Positions 9,252 to 18,724 of a stretch of DNA of 24,476 nt are shown piece after piece; position 1 is the first letter of the stretch; the number at the start of each line of letters is the position of its first letter. This DNA comes from Elysia marginata. Its lineage: Eukaryota; Mollusca; Gastropoda; Plakobranchidae. The notes under the pieces were generated by a model. It did not search any database. It worked only from the letters and a program-made list of their open reading frames with translations, and was not told where the DNA came from. The stretch covers positions 92,401-116,876 of the forward strand of contig BMAT01001403.1 in the NCBI GenBank assembly GCA_019649035.1, given 5' to 3'. Made by a program: the position numbers and the translations under genes.

Positions 9252-10274
9252 GGTCCTCTCGTACATTGATCGAATAATCCTCATTGTCAACCCTCTTTTT
9301 ATAACGCCTCTATCGTAAACACCATTAGACTCCAACATTGATTACTTTCATTCTCTTGCAGTCTCAGTTGGTAGGTCAAACTGTCGTACTTTCCGTTATC
9401 TTGAATTTTCCCTGCGGCGATAGCGTTAATATGTCCTACATAGATCTAAGTATAAAGATGCGAGATTGGCAGAACTTGTTCTGTCTTCACTGGGCTTCAT
9501 AATCTTCATACTCTGTACAAGCTGTCTATGATGTGACATAAGTTTTTACCTTGGCACGCTCTCTGCCGATAAGCTACCATAGCGGTTAGATTGATGTGAA
9601 TATTTTTCCTACTTTTGTTTTCATTTATAAACTCTCGACCGTGTTTCGATTCCAGTTCGTACAGTGATGTTCAGTTCCAACTCGTCCAGTTATATCTTCA
9701 CATTAATAGTTTTGATGTACAATAAACCCAGTTAAGAACTTTTGCGTCTGGCCATTATGTTTTAGGGTAATGATAAGCCAACAATAATTTGGATTTACAC
9801 AGCAATGTAGTTTTGCATATGAGTTGTGTGCATCATCGGAAAGCGACAATAACTGCGTATTTTATCCGAAGGATGTGAGGATCGTAAACAGAGCAGACCA
9901 AAGGCATAGTAACAATAATCTGGCTGTTTCGCATTGAAGAAGAGGATTTTATCTTACAGCTGCTTCTCCCTCTGTCTTTGTATAGCAGTACTGAAGCAGT
10001 ACCGTACGGACATACACAATTTGTTTGTAAGTATACTTTGAGTACTGGTAACTGCCCTTGTTTGAAAGCGCGTTACTTTTTAATCAATGTAAAATTCAAG
10101 ATTAACATAGGTCTACCTAATGAAGTTGATTTACTGAATGATTGCGTGTGATACACTTTATCTTGGAGATCAAACAACACTTGAATTGTACGCTCAAGGG
10201 GAGATAATGGTATTCAATAAAACGTTCAACTGAATGTGTCAAATATAAATTTTTTTTACTTTGGTCTTCCGAGT
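9252..10274. other. Unique sequence, no feature seen
   Basis: About 1 kb with no coding frame or repeat. Acceptor-like sites (ctcttgcag to 9360; gtatagcag to about 9988) have no matching exon. Confidence 0.5.
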
Positions 10275-10604
10275 CTCAGTCCTCCGACCGGCTCTGTGGC
10301 CTAGCGGTAAAGACACTCGCTCAGAGATCGGGAAATACGGGTTCGATCCCGGGCTGAGTCAAACCAAAGACTTTAAAATTGGTATTAGCAGCTGATCCGC
10401 CTCTTGTCTGGCATTAAGGATTTAGTGCTAAGTCTGGTCGGCCCGGTGTCAGGATAATGTGACTGGGTGTGATGTATGCAGCGCCCCGTAGATCACAGTG
10501 TGGCAGCACGCTTTCATTTGTCCCAAGCGCCGTCTCTGATATAACCTTGTAGTTGAAAAGAGACGTTAAAATTTAAACAACCAACCAACCAACTCAGTCC
10601 TCCG
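10275..10604 (+). mobile_element. tRNA-derived SINE, family 1, copy B, with TSD
   Basis: The body (10287-10592, 306 bp) lies between perfect 12-bp duplications CTCAGTCCTCCG at 10275-10286 and 10593-10604. The A box TGGCCTAGCGG is at 10297-10307 and the B box GGGTTCGATCCC at 10339-10350. The shared core GGTGTCAGGATAATGTGAC and a 3' end running into an (ACCA)n tail are intact. It is close to copy C throughout, and the orientation is the same as the other two copies. Confidence 0.96.
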
Positions 10605-10886
10605 GAAAAGGTCCCCTCGCCAGCCTCTCGTATCTGCGCTGAAAGTTTTGCCCGCAATTACTATAGTCAATACTCAATTATTGTCTGTTGTGGGCGCTGT
10701 CACTCGGTCACTCGGGTGGTTGAGGTCTTATTGGTTCCTCAGTTGAACTTCATTGTCTTCCTGTCGTGAAACGTCTTTGTTAAGAACAACTGGCGTAGTA
10801 GTGAGAGGTCTTCCTCTGTACTATTCTACTTCGGTGAATGATGAAGAAGTGACCAACCATTGATGTGTCAATATAATTATACTTTG
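10605..10886. other. Unique sequence, no feature seen
   Basis: Short spacer between the SINE and the MITE. Nothing recognised. Confidence 0.5.
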
Positions 10887-11057
10887 TACAGTGGAATCCA
10901 CTTAAAGTCAAGTTTAAGGGAAACGCTTGCTTAAAGTCAACACTGTTTGGCAGTCCCGGTTTGTATTTCGTTATATTTTTGTCATGGTTGAAGTCAACTC
11001 TTGCTTAAAGTCTTTTTTTGGGTCCCGCGGTGTTGACTTTATCAGTTTTCCACTGTA
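10887..11057. mobile_element. Short pogo/Tigger-like MITE with TA target duplication
   Basis: A 167-bp element (10889-11055) begins CAGTGGAA and ends TTCCACTG, flanked by TA at 10887-10888 and 11056-11057. The terminal inverted repeats extend about 23 bp (CAGTGGAA, six variable bases, then TAAAGTCAA). CTTAAAGTCAA-like words also recur inside. TA duplication and CAGTGGAA termini fit the Tc1/mariner superfamily, pogo/Tigger-like branch; this is known of those families and the assignment is inference. There is no transposase sequence, so it is non-autonomous. Confidence 0.78.
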
Positions 11058-11389
11058 TATATGTTGCACGTGAATGCTTACAATGTATCAGCAATATTTT
11101 GTTTGTATGAGACTCATCATTATCTTAAAAGTCCTTTTCTTTAAAAAAATGACATTTTTTTGTGATATTTTTAAAAGTAATGGCATGACGTATTTCAAAA
11201 CTTGGATAGGTAAGTCGCAGGTAATGACAGGCAATTTATTCAAAGCTTAAGATCTTTAGATACGGCACATCTTATTGTGGAATTTTAGGGGAAGAAGACG
11301 AGGCCCTTTTTGCCAGTTTGTCTTGTTTTTCTTTTGGAGTGACTAAAGAAACATGAACTTGGAGAATCGTATGGGTTCTTCACTTGTGT

Positions 11390-11560
11390 GGCGTAGTTAG
11401 CTAGAGGTAGACACTGGGCTTGAGGACCGCGACGTTTAGTCCTTGAGAAAGGCTTTTTTCACTCATTCTTTTCCAGAATCTGGCGTTAAATAAGTACTTG
11501 GCTATGGGCTGTGAAAGGTCCTGTCAGTATGAAAGAGTTAAGCGTTTCAATAGCTGATGC
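11390..11560 (+). mobile_element. Possible decayed tRNA-derived SINE head
   Basis: TGGCGTAGTTAGCTAGAGG resembles an A box and, about 35 bp on, GACGTTTAGTCC resembles a corrupted B box. Near 11519 a CTGTCAGTATGA word faintly recalls the core of the intact SINEs. No duplication or tail is visible, so this may be chance. Confidence 0.25.
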
Positions 11561-11649
11561 TTTGTCAGTTTTAAAGAACACTTGGCTGGTTATGTCCTAT
11601 CGGGGAACCCACGTAAAGCGCTTGGAGCAATAAGTGAATAGACGATATC

Positions 11650-12747
11650 CCTAAAAAAATTCAGCGAGAGTTATCCTCCTTGGCTTACTACCATTTCACC
11701 AACAGCGGTAATGGAGAAACATAGTAAAATACGTGAAAATACAAGGAAAATAGATGATAAAACTATAATTAATGATAAAGAAGCTGATTATAATCACCAC
11801 ATTCATTCTTAGCACTATAATTGTTTTTGTTGTTTTTGTCATTTAATCGTAAAGTATTTATATCAATTTATTTGTTCTTTTTTCTAGTAAAATAAGCCGA
11901 CGCATTTTTGCGGGTTTAAGTAAATAATGTAAGAATGGTCTTCACATCAATTAAAATCATGTTAAACATGTATATTACTTTGCTCAGTATAAATTATATC
12001 ATTTTATCTAGATCTATAATTTAAATACCGATCCATTTCTATTAGATCTATGCAGGAATCTAGACTCTAGATCTACACAGATTTTTGTCTTTTCTTTTCA
12101 CCTGCGATTAGGTTTCTAATCTAAATTTGCAGATTTACTAAGATGCTATCTAGATCTAGATCTACATCGTTATATTATGTTTATTGGAGTCTAAACTGAT
12201 TTGTCTAAGGTTTTAAAGTTAAAAGACCATTTAAGCGATACTTTTGTTTATTTTTCGAGTCAGCAGAAAAAAAATGTAATGCACTGATCGAAGTAAGTTA
12301 ATTTATAGCCATGACGTCATGGTTCTCTCGGACGTCCGCAAAATAATTTTGACCTAAACAAAGCCGTATTTTGAAAAATAAGATGAGTAGGCCTACATCA
12401 GGAAAATTGATTCTTGAAAAAGATTCAAGTATTCAACCATAAAACTATCAGATTTTGATGCATGGCCCTAGAATGATGAATTATTTTACCTATTATCGGC
12501 AAGTTGGCTTTTTGAGCTGGTAGATTCTGGCGCCTGACAAACTGTAGTCTTGAATGAAGTCTTCTTTTAATTATTTTTTTTAAAGATAGGATTATCATTA
12601 TTCGCATTAATAAATTTGTAATTACATTTATAAGCATAAAAAGCAGTAAGAAGCGTTTTACACAAGAAAAACGCCATATCTCTTCTAATTTACTTATTTG
12701 GGGTCCTTTGTTTTGGTAGTAGGTCAAGGCGCATAACTCTCGCCGAC
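11650..12747. other. AT-rich sequence with a cluster of AGATCTA words
   Basis: Between about 12006 and 12166, TCTAGATCTA-type words occur five or six times in 160 bp, including a tandem run near 12147-12163. The words are partly self-complementary. A minus-strand frame of 100 codons (12425-12727) holds a hydrophobic stretch but starts with TTG and looks like an AT-rich artefact. Nothing else was recognised. Confidence 0.6.
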
Positions 12748-12788
12748 CGTTTTTAGGAACATCGTCTATTAAGCGATGTCTAAAAACG
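12748..12788. repeat. Compact inverted repeat (hairpin)
   Basis: CGTTTTTAG pairs with CTAAAAACG (9 bp). Inside it, after a 2-nt bulge, ACATCG pairs with CGATGT (6 bp) around a 9-nt loop. It is too short for a typical animal pre-miRNA and no function is assigned. Confidence 0.7.
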
Positions 12789-12799
12789 CTTTACACCTT

Positions 12800-13104
12800 C
12801 TGCTTACTTAACTCTGGTATGAAATTTAAGCTTAAAAATGACCGCTGCGCGTAGTACTCACCGTATGAACGTAGATGTTATGGAAGAATTTTTTCCTTTA
12901 ACCAGGTCAAGCATAAGATTTTAAGAAAGCTTTACCATGAACTAAACTGCATCCTTAGTAAATATCCTCTTAGCATTCTTATATATTACACATTAAAAAA
13001 ATACGTGGGAATTGTACATGCGCTTATTTTATGTGCATTGCCATACAAACTGCCTTATACCAAGCTAGAGTTAACCCAATTGTACTTATTGCGAGTTACA
13101 TGTA
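12800..13104. other. Unique sequence, no feature seen
   Basis: Nothing recognised. A minus-strand donor-like site (CG|GTGAGTAC, near 12855-12862) has no clear exon beside it. Confidence 0.5.
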
Positions 13105-13110
13105 TCAATA

Positions 13111-13257
13111 AATTCGTCACATCATCTGTCATGTTTTGGGAGTATTAATGCGTCACATGATCTCTTAATGTTTTGGGACTTATAATTTAATGCGTTACAT
13201 GATCTCTCAATGTTTTGGGAGTTATAAATTAATGTGTCACATGATCTCTCGATGTTT
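13111..13257. repeat. 42-bp tandem repeat, about 3.5 units
   Basis: Units starting ATGTTTTGGG (the last one truncated to ATGTTT) begin at 13131, 13168, 13210 and 13252, steps of 37, 42 and 42 bp; the first unit has a 5-bp deletion. Each holds GTCACATGATCTCT or a close variant. Because 42 is a multiple of three, the minus strand reads as a 14-residue repeat (SxNIxRSCxAL), but the frame is short and no homology is recognised. Confidence 0.92.
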
Positions 13258-13325
13258 AAACTGATGGAGAATCTGCATGACTGTATATTGCGCCCAGAGG
13301 CGCGCAGAGGCAATTATGGAAGAGT

Positions 13326-13515
13326 GCTAGACCTCTAGCAATGAATGTAGAAAGGTCTCCCTTAGCTTTATAGTCTAGCAGTTGTAATGATAAAAGTGAT
13401 GAAACGGGCTAGACCTCTAGCAATAAATGGGCAGAGGTCTCCCTTCACCTTTTAGCCTAAATTTTGTAATGATAAAAGTGATGAAACGGGCTAGACCTAT
13501 GCCAGGGCTAGACCC
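13326..13515. repeat. 82-bp tandem repeat, two units and a partial third
   Basis: Units begin GCTAGACCT at 13326, 13408 and 13490, exactly 82 bp apart. The unit start contains the small palindrome GCTAG-ACCT-CTAGC, and the end has a conserved GTAATGATAAAAGTGATG block. The third unit breaks down after about 25 bp. The array lies about 70 bp from the 42-bp array and is unrelated in sequence. Confidence 0.93.
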
Positions 13516-15106
13516 ATTAAAAGGAGCGAAACTTCTCTAACGCTTGAAATAATTTCGCCTGACTTTACAAATGAAACGTGAAATAATATGTACCAGTTGC
13601 TCGAATAATTTTGCAATTTTACGCTAATGAAAAAAAAAATAGTCGAGGGATCCACATGGAAGCCTCAAGTTAGTAACTCGACGTGCGCGTGCTGGTTGAA
13701 ATGAATGTCTCAACCTGTAGCGAAAGATTCAACTCCCACGAGCTTTAATGCAGCAAGGGCCTTCATCACAGCAGCTGGAGAGTCTTGAGCCCAGGAGCAA
13801 ACAAACAGTTGTACGCAATGAAAACTTTTAAAAAAAATTCCGTTACTTCCGACTTTGTCAATTTGTTTGAGATAACTTCATAAAATGTCTGCCTGTTGTC
13901 TTTTTATGTATGAAGATCACTTTATGTTCCGGCGCGGACACCAACACTCACAAACAGACAACTAGATCCAAACATACATACACCAGCATACAAGTTTTTT
14001 TGTTGTTGTTGTTTTTTAGTCTAGCTGTGCTTCGCGGTCAGTGCTCTGTGACTGATAGGAAGGAGTATAATTGTTGAGCGCTTTGAGCTGAAAAATTATG
14101 TAGTGAGGATACGGCACGTTATAAATTTATACAAGTATTTTTTAAAATTGATTTATTATACTAAACTCAAACAATTCTGCTGTTTCTTGACTTCTTCAAA
14201 GGTTAAGAACTGCCTAATTCTCACGAATGCAACATCAAGGCAACCTAGTTTCGTGTTTGTTGTGGCATTATTTGTGGTAATGAAATAACAAGACTTTGTC
14301 GAGAGTCAGGCTTAAAGGCGACAAATTAAGACACTTCAACGGCGCGATATCTAAAAAAATGTCAAGCATCACCCGATAAGTTTTGTTGTGAAAAGAACCA
14401 CCCTGAACTGAAGGGTTAGCTGACAACTGTGATATAGATCTATCCAAGTCGCTCTTAAATTGACAGCTCGAGTTATTAAGAAGGTTAAGCACCTTTGAAA
14501 GTGTTTGAGTTGAAGATTAGGAACCACAATACCGAGTATAGCTGCACTTTTTATTAGGTATACGATACGGCAGACACCCGGGTGATGGAACGACTTACCC
14601 TTTAACTTTCCGCTTGAAATCAATACAGAATTAAGCGAGGTTACTTAAAAGCATTTTATGCATTGCTTGTTGATTACGGTTAAATTAATGAGATAATGAG
14701 GAAATAAAGAAAACTATTCCTTCTCATAAACAAAATATACCTAAAATCGCCGGTTTTCTTTAAACATAATATTACGTTTTGGTAATTCATGTATGTTTTA
14801 ATATGAGAAACAATTTTTAAAAAATGTTGAGACAAAAATCGCTTCTCAAACCTTAGAATTTTTCTGAACCCTGCACTACTTGGCTGTGTAGCTCTAGAAG
14901 GGAATGCGGTGAGTTTTCACTGAATCCCAGTCAAACTTATTAAACTGGCCTAGATCTAGTCTAGAATCATTGCTGCTTATACTTCATTTCCTAGCTGTGA
15001 CCCGCATGGTGTCTAGATCTAAATAAATAATGGATCCTTGGCTACAATTTGCTTAGCGAAAATCTAGGTGAATCTAATAGAGAAGCGTAAAGGATAAATC
15101 GCCTTG

Positions 15107-15108
<2 letters not shown>
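13516..15108. other. Mostly unique sequence
   Basis: About 1.6 kb without a recognisable gene. There is a short T/GTT run at 13997-14018 and a small AGATCTA cluster at 14951-15020. Frames of 60-84 codons around 14103-14623 are unrecognised. A minus-strand donor-like site (GG|GTAAGT near 14598) lacks a convincing exon. Confidence 0.5.

Positions 15109-15137
<29 letters not shown>
15109..15137. repeat. (GA)n microsatellite
   Basis: About 14 uninterrupted GA units. Confidence 0.97.
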
Positions 15138-15141
<4 letters not shown>

Positions 15142-15818
15142 TGAGTATAACGATAATAGAAAGGGGAATGAGATTAGAAATACACAAATTAGGGAGAAGA
15201 ATCAAGGGATGTCGTAGTTCTATACAGATGACTCTGTCTCTGATTAATATTAGCAGATAAACAGTATTGGAGGAGATCCAGATAAAATGAAAAAATGTTA
15301 ATAATAGATTTATGTAGACGAAGAGAAGTTTGGCCTACGCTAAGAAGAAAACGGATTGGTTGTGTATACATTAACAGCGCTCATAATTATGAAGGCGGAC
15401 AAAAATGAAAGACCTCACTGGTCGGCTACGCTCTGTAGATACGGTTTGTCTGCGCGGAGATCCAACGGATTTCAACGTAGGCTAAATTCGCCTTTAGAGA
15501 TCCGAAAATTTACGCCCAGGCCTAGACTAATAGCTAGACAATGGTCTGAATGAGCTTGGGTTAAAAGCATATAGAATTTTTTTTTAATTAAACAGCGAAA
15601 TAAAGAAAGCGAATTTCTTTTAAAAAAAAAAAAACAAGTTTTTCGAAACATTTGAAAAAACCTAAACGATTATAATTGTGTGACAGTAGATGAGTATTAT
15701 TGGTATAAAGCCATGCTGGTCACGTTAACTCGATGCAAAACACATTATTTTACAAGATCTTAAAAACTCAAATAATAATGGTTTGGTCATAGAATGTTTT
15801 AACAAGAATCACATGCAG
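15138..15818. other. Unique sequence with A/T runs
   Basis: No gene seen. Short A- and T-rich runs lie at 15579-15634. A 65-codon + frame at 15356-15553 is unrecognised. Confidence 0.5.
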
Positions 15819-16090
15819 TCCAGTGAGGTCGGGGGGCCTAGATAGCTCAGTTGGTAGTGGCTTCGCTCCGTGGCCAAGAGGTCGCGGGTTCGAAACTCAG
15901 CCGAGCACAGTCCGGGCCCCTACTGGTTGGGTCGGTGTCAGTATAATGTGACCGGCTGAGGCTAAGTCATGGTATCCCCGCTAGTCTCTGGGTGGCAGCC
16001 CGTAAATTGTCATTGGGACCCAAGCCCTGAGAGCACCTTTGAAGTGGAATTGGGCTTGTAAAAATACCCTTCAATCAATCCAGTGAGGTC
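15819..16090 (+). mobile_element. tRNA-derived SINE, family 2, with TSD
   Basis: The body (15831-16078, 248 bp) is bounded by perfect 12-bp duplications TCCAGTGAGGTC at 15819-15830 and 16079-16090. The head has A box TAGCTCAGTTGG at 15843-15854 and B box GGTTCGAAACT at 15887-15897. It differs from the family 1 head and is preceded by a G run. The core GGTGTCAGTATAATGTGAC (15934-15952) matches family 1 except at one position. The distal part also shares GTGGCAGC and ATTGTC landmarks with family 1. The 3' end is different and finishes in (CAAT)n. Confidence 0.96.
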
Positions 16091-16787
16091 TACAGCAACG
16101 TTTTGACAACCAAATACCGGGGTATCTATCCAGTGACCTTCACTCGCCTCACTGGTCGATCGGAAAATAATGTTTGGGTTCTTTTTAAACTAAATTTTTT
16201 TTTAAAGTTTTGTTGTCAGCCTAAATCAAGTGTTATGTAACATAGATATTACATTTTCCTCACCTATGGTTCTATAATTTTGTCTGAACCCTGATTACTC
16301 TCTTAGTATGTGTTACCGTTTTAGGCGCAGTAACCGAATTGTCAGCGATAAGCCATTATGTCAACGGAAAAGTCAAGTAGGTACAAACAAAAAAAAGGGT
16401 TTCGAGACTTATGATTGTAGTTTTGTAGATCAAAGTGAAGTGTCATTGAGAAATCCTTACAACTGAGGAGCTTCAACCTTCATTTCGTTTGAGCTCTCTT
16501 ACCTCTCATAGTAATAATACTGGTGTGACTTTCGTATCATCTTTGTTATATATAACATGTTATAGGGCGTTGGTGACTGTGTTTCACTGGTTGTTGTTTC
16601 AATTGAAGAAAAATTGGTCAATCTCTACACACCACAAAAATTTCTTAATTATTATTTTGCCTGCGTCCTAATCTCGTTTATTAGATCTAACTTTGAATTC
16701 TCATCAAAGAAATTAAATGTCTTGATAAAGGCTAAATGAAGGTCGATTAGGATAACATAGTATTAGTATGTTGGTGTGTTTGTGTGT
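16091..16787. other. Unique sequence, no feature seen
   Basis: No gene or repeat recognised in about 700 bp. Confidence 0.5.
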
Positions 16788-17127
16788 TCCTGGCTTCTTT
16801 ATACCGGCTCTGTGGCCTAGCGGTAAAGACACTCGCTCAGAGATCGGGAGGTAGGGGTTCGAACCCGGGCCGAGTCAAACCAAAGACTTTAAAATTGGTA
16901 TTAGTAGCTTATCCGCCTGGTGTGTGTGTCTGGCATTATGGATTTAGTGCTAAGTCTGGTCGGCCCGGTGTCAGGATAATGTGACTGGGTGTGGTGTATG
17001 CAGCGCTCCGTACATCACAGTGTGGCAGCACGCTTTCAATTGTCCTAAGCGCCGTCTCTGATATAACCTTGTAGTTGAAAAGAGACGTTAAAATTCAAAC
17101 AACCAACCAACCAATCCTGGCTTCTTT
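16788..17127 (+). mobile_element. tRNA-derived SINE, family 1, copy C, with TSD
   Basis: The body (16801-17114, 314 bp) sits between perfect 13-bp duplications TCCTGGCTTCTTT at 16788-16800 and 17115-17127. The A box TGGCCTAGCGG is at 16813-16823 and the B box GGTTCGAACCC, the textbook form, at 16856-16866. The core is at 16966-16985 and the tail is a clean (CCAA)n. It is longer than copy B mainly through a GT-repeat insertion near 16920-16929. The intact tail and promoter suggest a young insertion. The + frame 16784-16984 is only a read-through of this element. Confidence 0.97.
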
Positions 17128-17375
17128 TAATGGATCTGTTGCATAGCAAAAGATGACACCCAGCCGTCCACGGGAGAAGACAAGGTGCGTTCAAAGGAAA
17201 TAAACGATTAGTAAATATAGCTTTTTCCCCAAGCCGTTTAACATTTTAATGGAACTAGAATTAAGAGATTATTTTCATTGAATCTTTTTTTTAAATGATG
17301 GGCACATTAGGATGGGGTGTTTGGTTGAGCGGGAAGTTTTAAGAGGAGTGCATGTTTTCCTGTTCGTTGTGACAG
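17128..17375. other. Unique sequence, no feature seen
   Basis: Nothing recognised. Confidence 0.5.
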
Positions 17376-17387
17376 CAGAGAGAAAAC

Positions 17388-17441
17388 ACAGATAGAGAGA
17401 GAGGAGAGGGGCTAGGGGGGGGGAGAGAAGGAGAGAGAGAA
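17388..17441. repeat. GA/GGGG purine tract
   Basis: A purine-only stretch apart from a CT and a few T, with GAGA runs and a 9-base G run. The minus-strand Leu/Ser frame here is an artefact. Confidence 0.85.
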
Positions 17442-17730
17442 GCTCGTGTATGGGTGTCTGCAAGATAGATAATATTTCTTTTTTAAAGACATGTACGGAT
17501 ATTTTATAATAGCGTACTTTACTATAATATTTCCATTGTAAGAATCTGTCAGCCGGACTGAGCATTGTTTATTTTCTGTACATATACCGGTACCGAGACG
17601 TTCTCACTACTAACAGGCCATCCAAACCACTGGCAGATGTAAACAAATTTGTGCCTGAGTATCATTATGATCTATCTCTGTCAATCTTTGGTATGAGTTA
17701 GAACATTATCAAATTCAAAAATATTTTTGA
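17442..17730. other. Unique sequence, no feature seen
   Basis: Nothing recognised. Confidence 0.5.
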
Positions 17731-17750
17731 GTAAAGGGCCGGCCCTTTAC
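17731..17750. repeat. Perfect 20-bp palindrome
   Basis: GTAAAGGGCC joined to its own reverse complement with no spacer, centred on GGCCGGCC. It stands at the left edge of a retroelement-like 3' fragment and may be its 5' end or an independent feature. Confidence 0.95.
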
Positions 17751-17863
17751 ACGCTAGGGGTGTGAGGTGGCTTTTGGTTTTGGGTAACAGGCCTGGAATT
17801 AGACCGTCTCAACCGGTACTTATGTAACTTTGTTTTGACTGAATAAACTTGAATTGAATTGAA
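17751..17863 (+). mobile_element. Possible LINE or SINE 3' fragment with (TTGAA)n tail
   Basis: A short GC-richer block ends in TGACTGAATAAACTTGAATTG and a few TTGAA units (to 17863). An AATAAA word followed by a pentameric tail is typical of invertebrate non-LTR 3' ends. There is no coding sequence and no duplication was found, so this is a tentative call. Confidence 0.45.
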
Positions 17864-18053
17864 GAATCAAAGCTTTCATGTCAAATGATCGTTTCAGCGG
17901 AGAAAAAAACTCCCCCGACATTATTTTGTATAATTGTGTTCTAACAACAAGTAAGGCGATCCCAATCGGCGCATTATTCTGGTGTAATTTGGTATTGATG
18001 TTCACTTATCGTAGACACTAAGTTGAACTATAGCTGTTCTTTTCAACTCACCC

Positions 18054-18724
18054 TTAGGGTAGATCCACACAGACACCAGACCCGACGGTCAGATCAGACC
18101 GTTTTCTGGTGCTAAAGAATTCACACCGGCAAGATAGTAAGGACAAGTAGTAAAAAACGGCGACACGCCCACACTGACACCCGACGTCTCGAACCAGACC
18201 GTTTGGGAATGAGCGTGTTCATTCCAAGACGACCGTCGGGGAAAAGGGGAAACAATTTGTGTATACTTTCTTCCACAAATTATTTCCCCTTCCTTTCATC
18301 ATGGCTATAATTACTAAATTAGCATTTTGTAAGCCGATCTCCCTTCAACAACACGTGCTTCTCACGGAACTGTGTCAAAAATGGATGACGAAAGTTTGAT
18401 ACTATGTGTTCAACAGAGACCAGCCATTGATGACAAAAAAGAGAAACTGCATCACAACAGAGATTCTATACAAACACAATGGGAAGCTATTGCTATTGTT
18501 CTATGGGATGGACCCAAATTCGTCTTGATCTATTATACATCCGTGGTCTTCTCCTTCACCACAACAACAACAACAATTTTCTCCTCCTGATGCACGCCAT
18601 TTTCACAACAAAACGGTGTTGTCTGACCGTCGGGTTCCGGTTTCAGTGTGGGCGGCGGAGCCGGCAAAAAAACGTCGGGTCTGGTCTGACCGTCGGGTCT
18701 GGTGTCTGTGTGGATCTAGCCTTA
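18054..18724 (+). mobile_element. PIF/Harbinger-type non-autonomous element, 665 bp
   Basis: The element (18057-18721) is flanked by TTA at 18054-18056 and 18722-18724, the TWA duplication expected of PIF/Harbinger. The terminal inverted repeats (18057-18100 and 18678-18721) match over 44 bp with two mismatches and start GGGTAGATCC / GGCTAGATCC. A subterminal inverted pair GCCCACACTGA lies at 18167-18177 and 18643-18653. No DDE transposase is present. The interior retains the start of a MADF/Myb-like frame (separate entry), so the element is an internally deleted derivative of an autonomous parent, not an anonymous MITE. The long, nearly identical ends suggest fairly recent activity. Confidence 0.92.
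18381..18590 (+). pseudogene. Truncated MADF/Myb-like protein of a Harbinger element
   Basis: A 69-residue frame starts at ATG 18381. Residues about 6-43 fit the N-terminal helices of a MADF (Myb/SANT-like) DNA-binding domain: LILCVQQRP, then AIDDKKEKLHHNRD, then a conserved Trp in QWEAIA. Most MADF proteins have Trp or Tyr where this one has the first Asp of AIDD. PIF/Harbinger transposons encode such a protein beside the transposase; it binds element ends and helps transposase reach DNA. Homology is lost after IAIVL and the frame stops at 18588-18590. A Gln/Pro-rich frame in another register (from about 18550) could be its displaced continuation, implying a deletion or frameshift. Non-functional by length. 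Confidence 0.65.

Noticed and set aside
12425-12727. 100-codon minus-strand frame with a hydrophobic stretch
   Set aside because: The start codon is TTG, composition follows AT-richness, and no family or splice signals are recognised.
15831-15910. Genuine tRNA gene
   Set aside because: A and B boxes are present but lie in the head of a SINE with target duplications; no mature cloverleaf acceptor stem was found. The same holds for 8942, 10287, 16801 and 7125.
16784-16984. 66-codon + frame resembling annotated hypothetical proteins (RGSNPGRV)
   Set aside because: It is a translation of the SINE tRNA-like head, a well-known annotation artefact.
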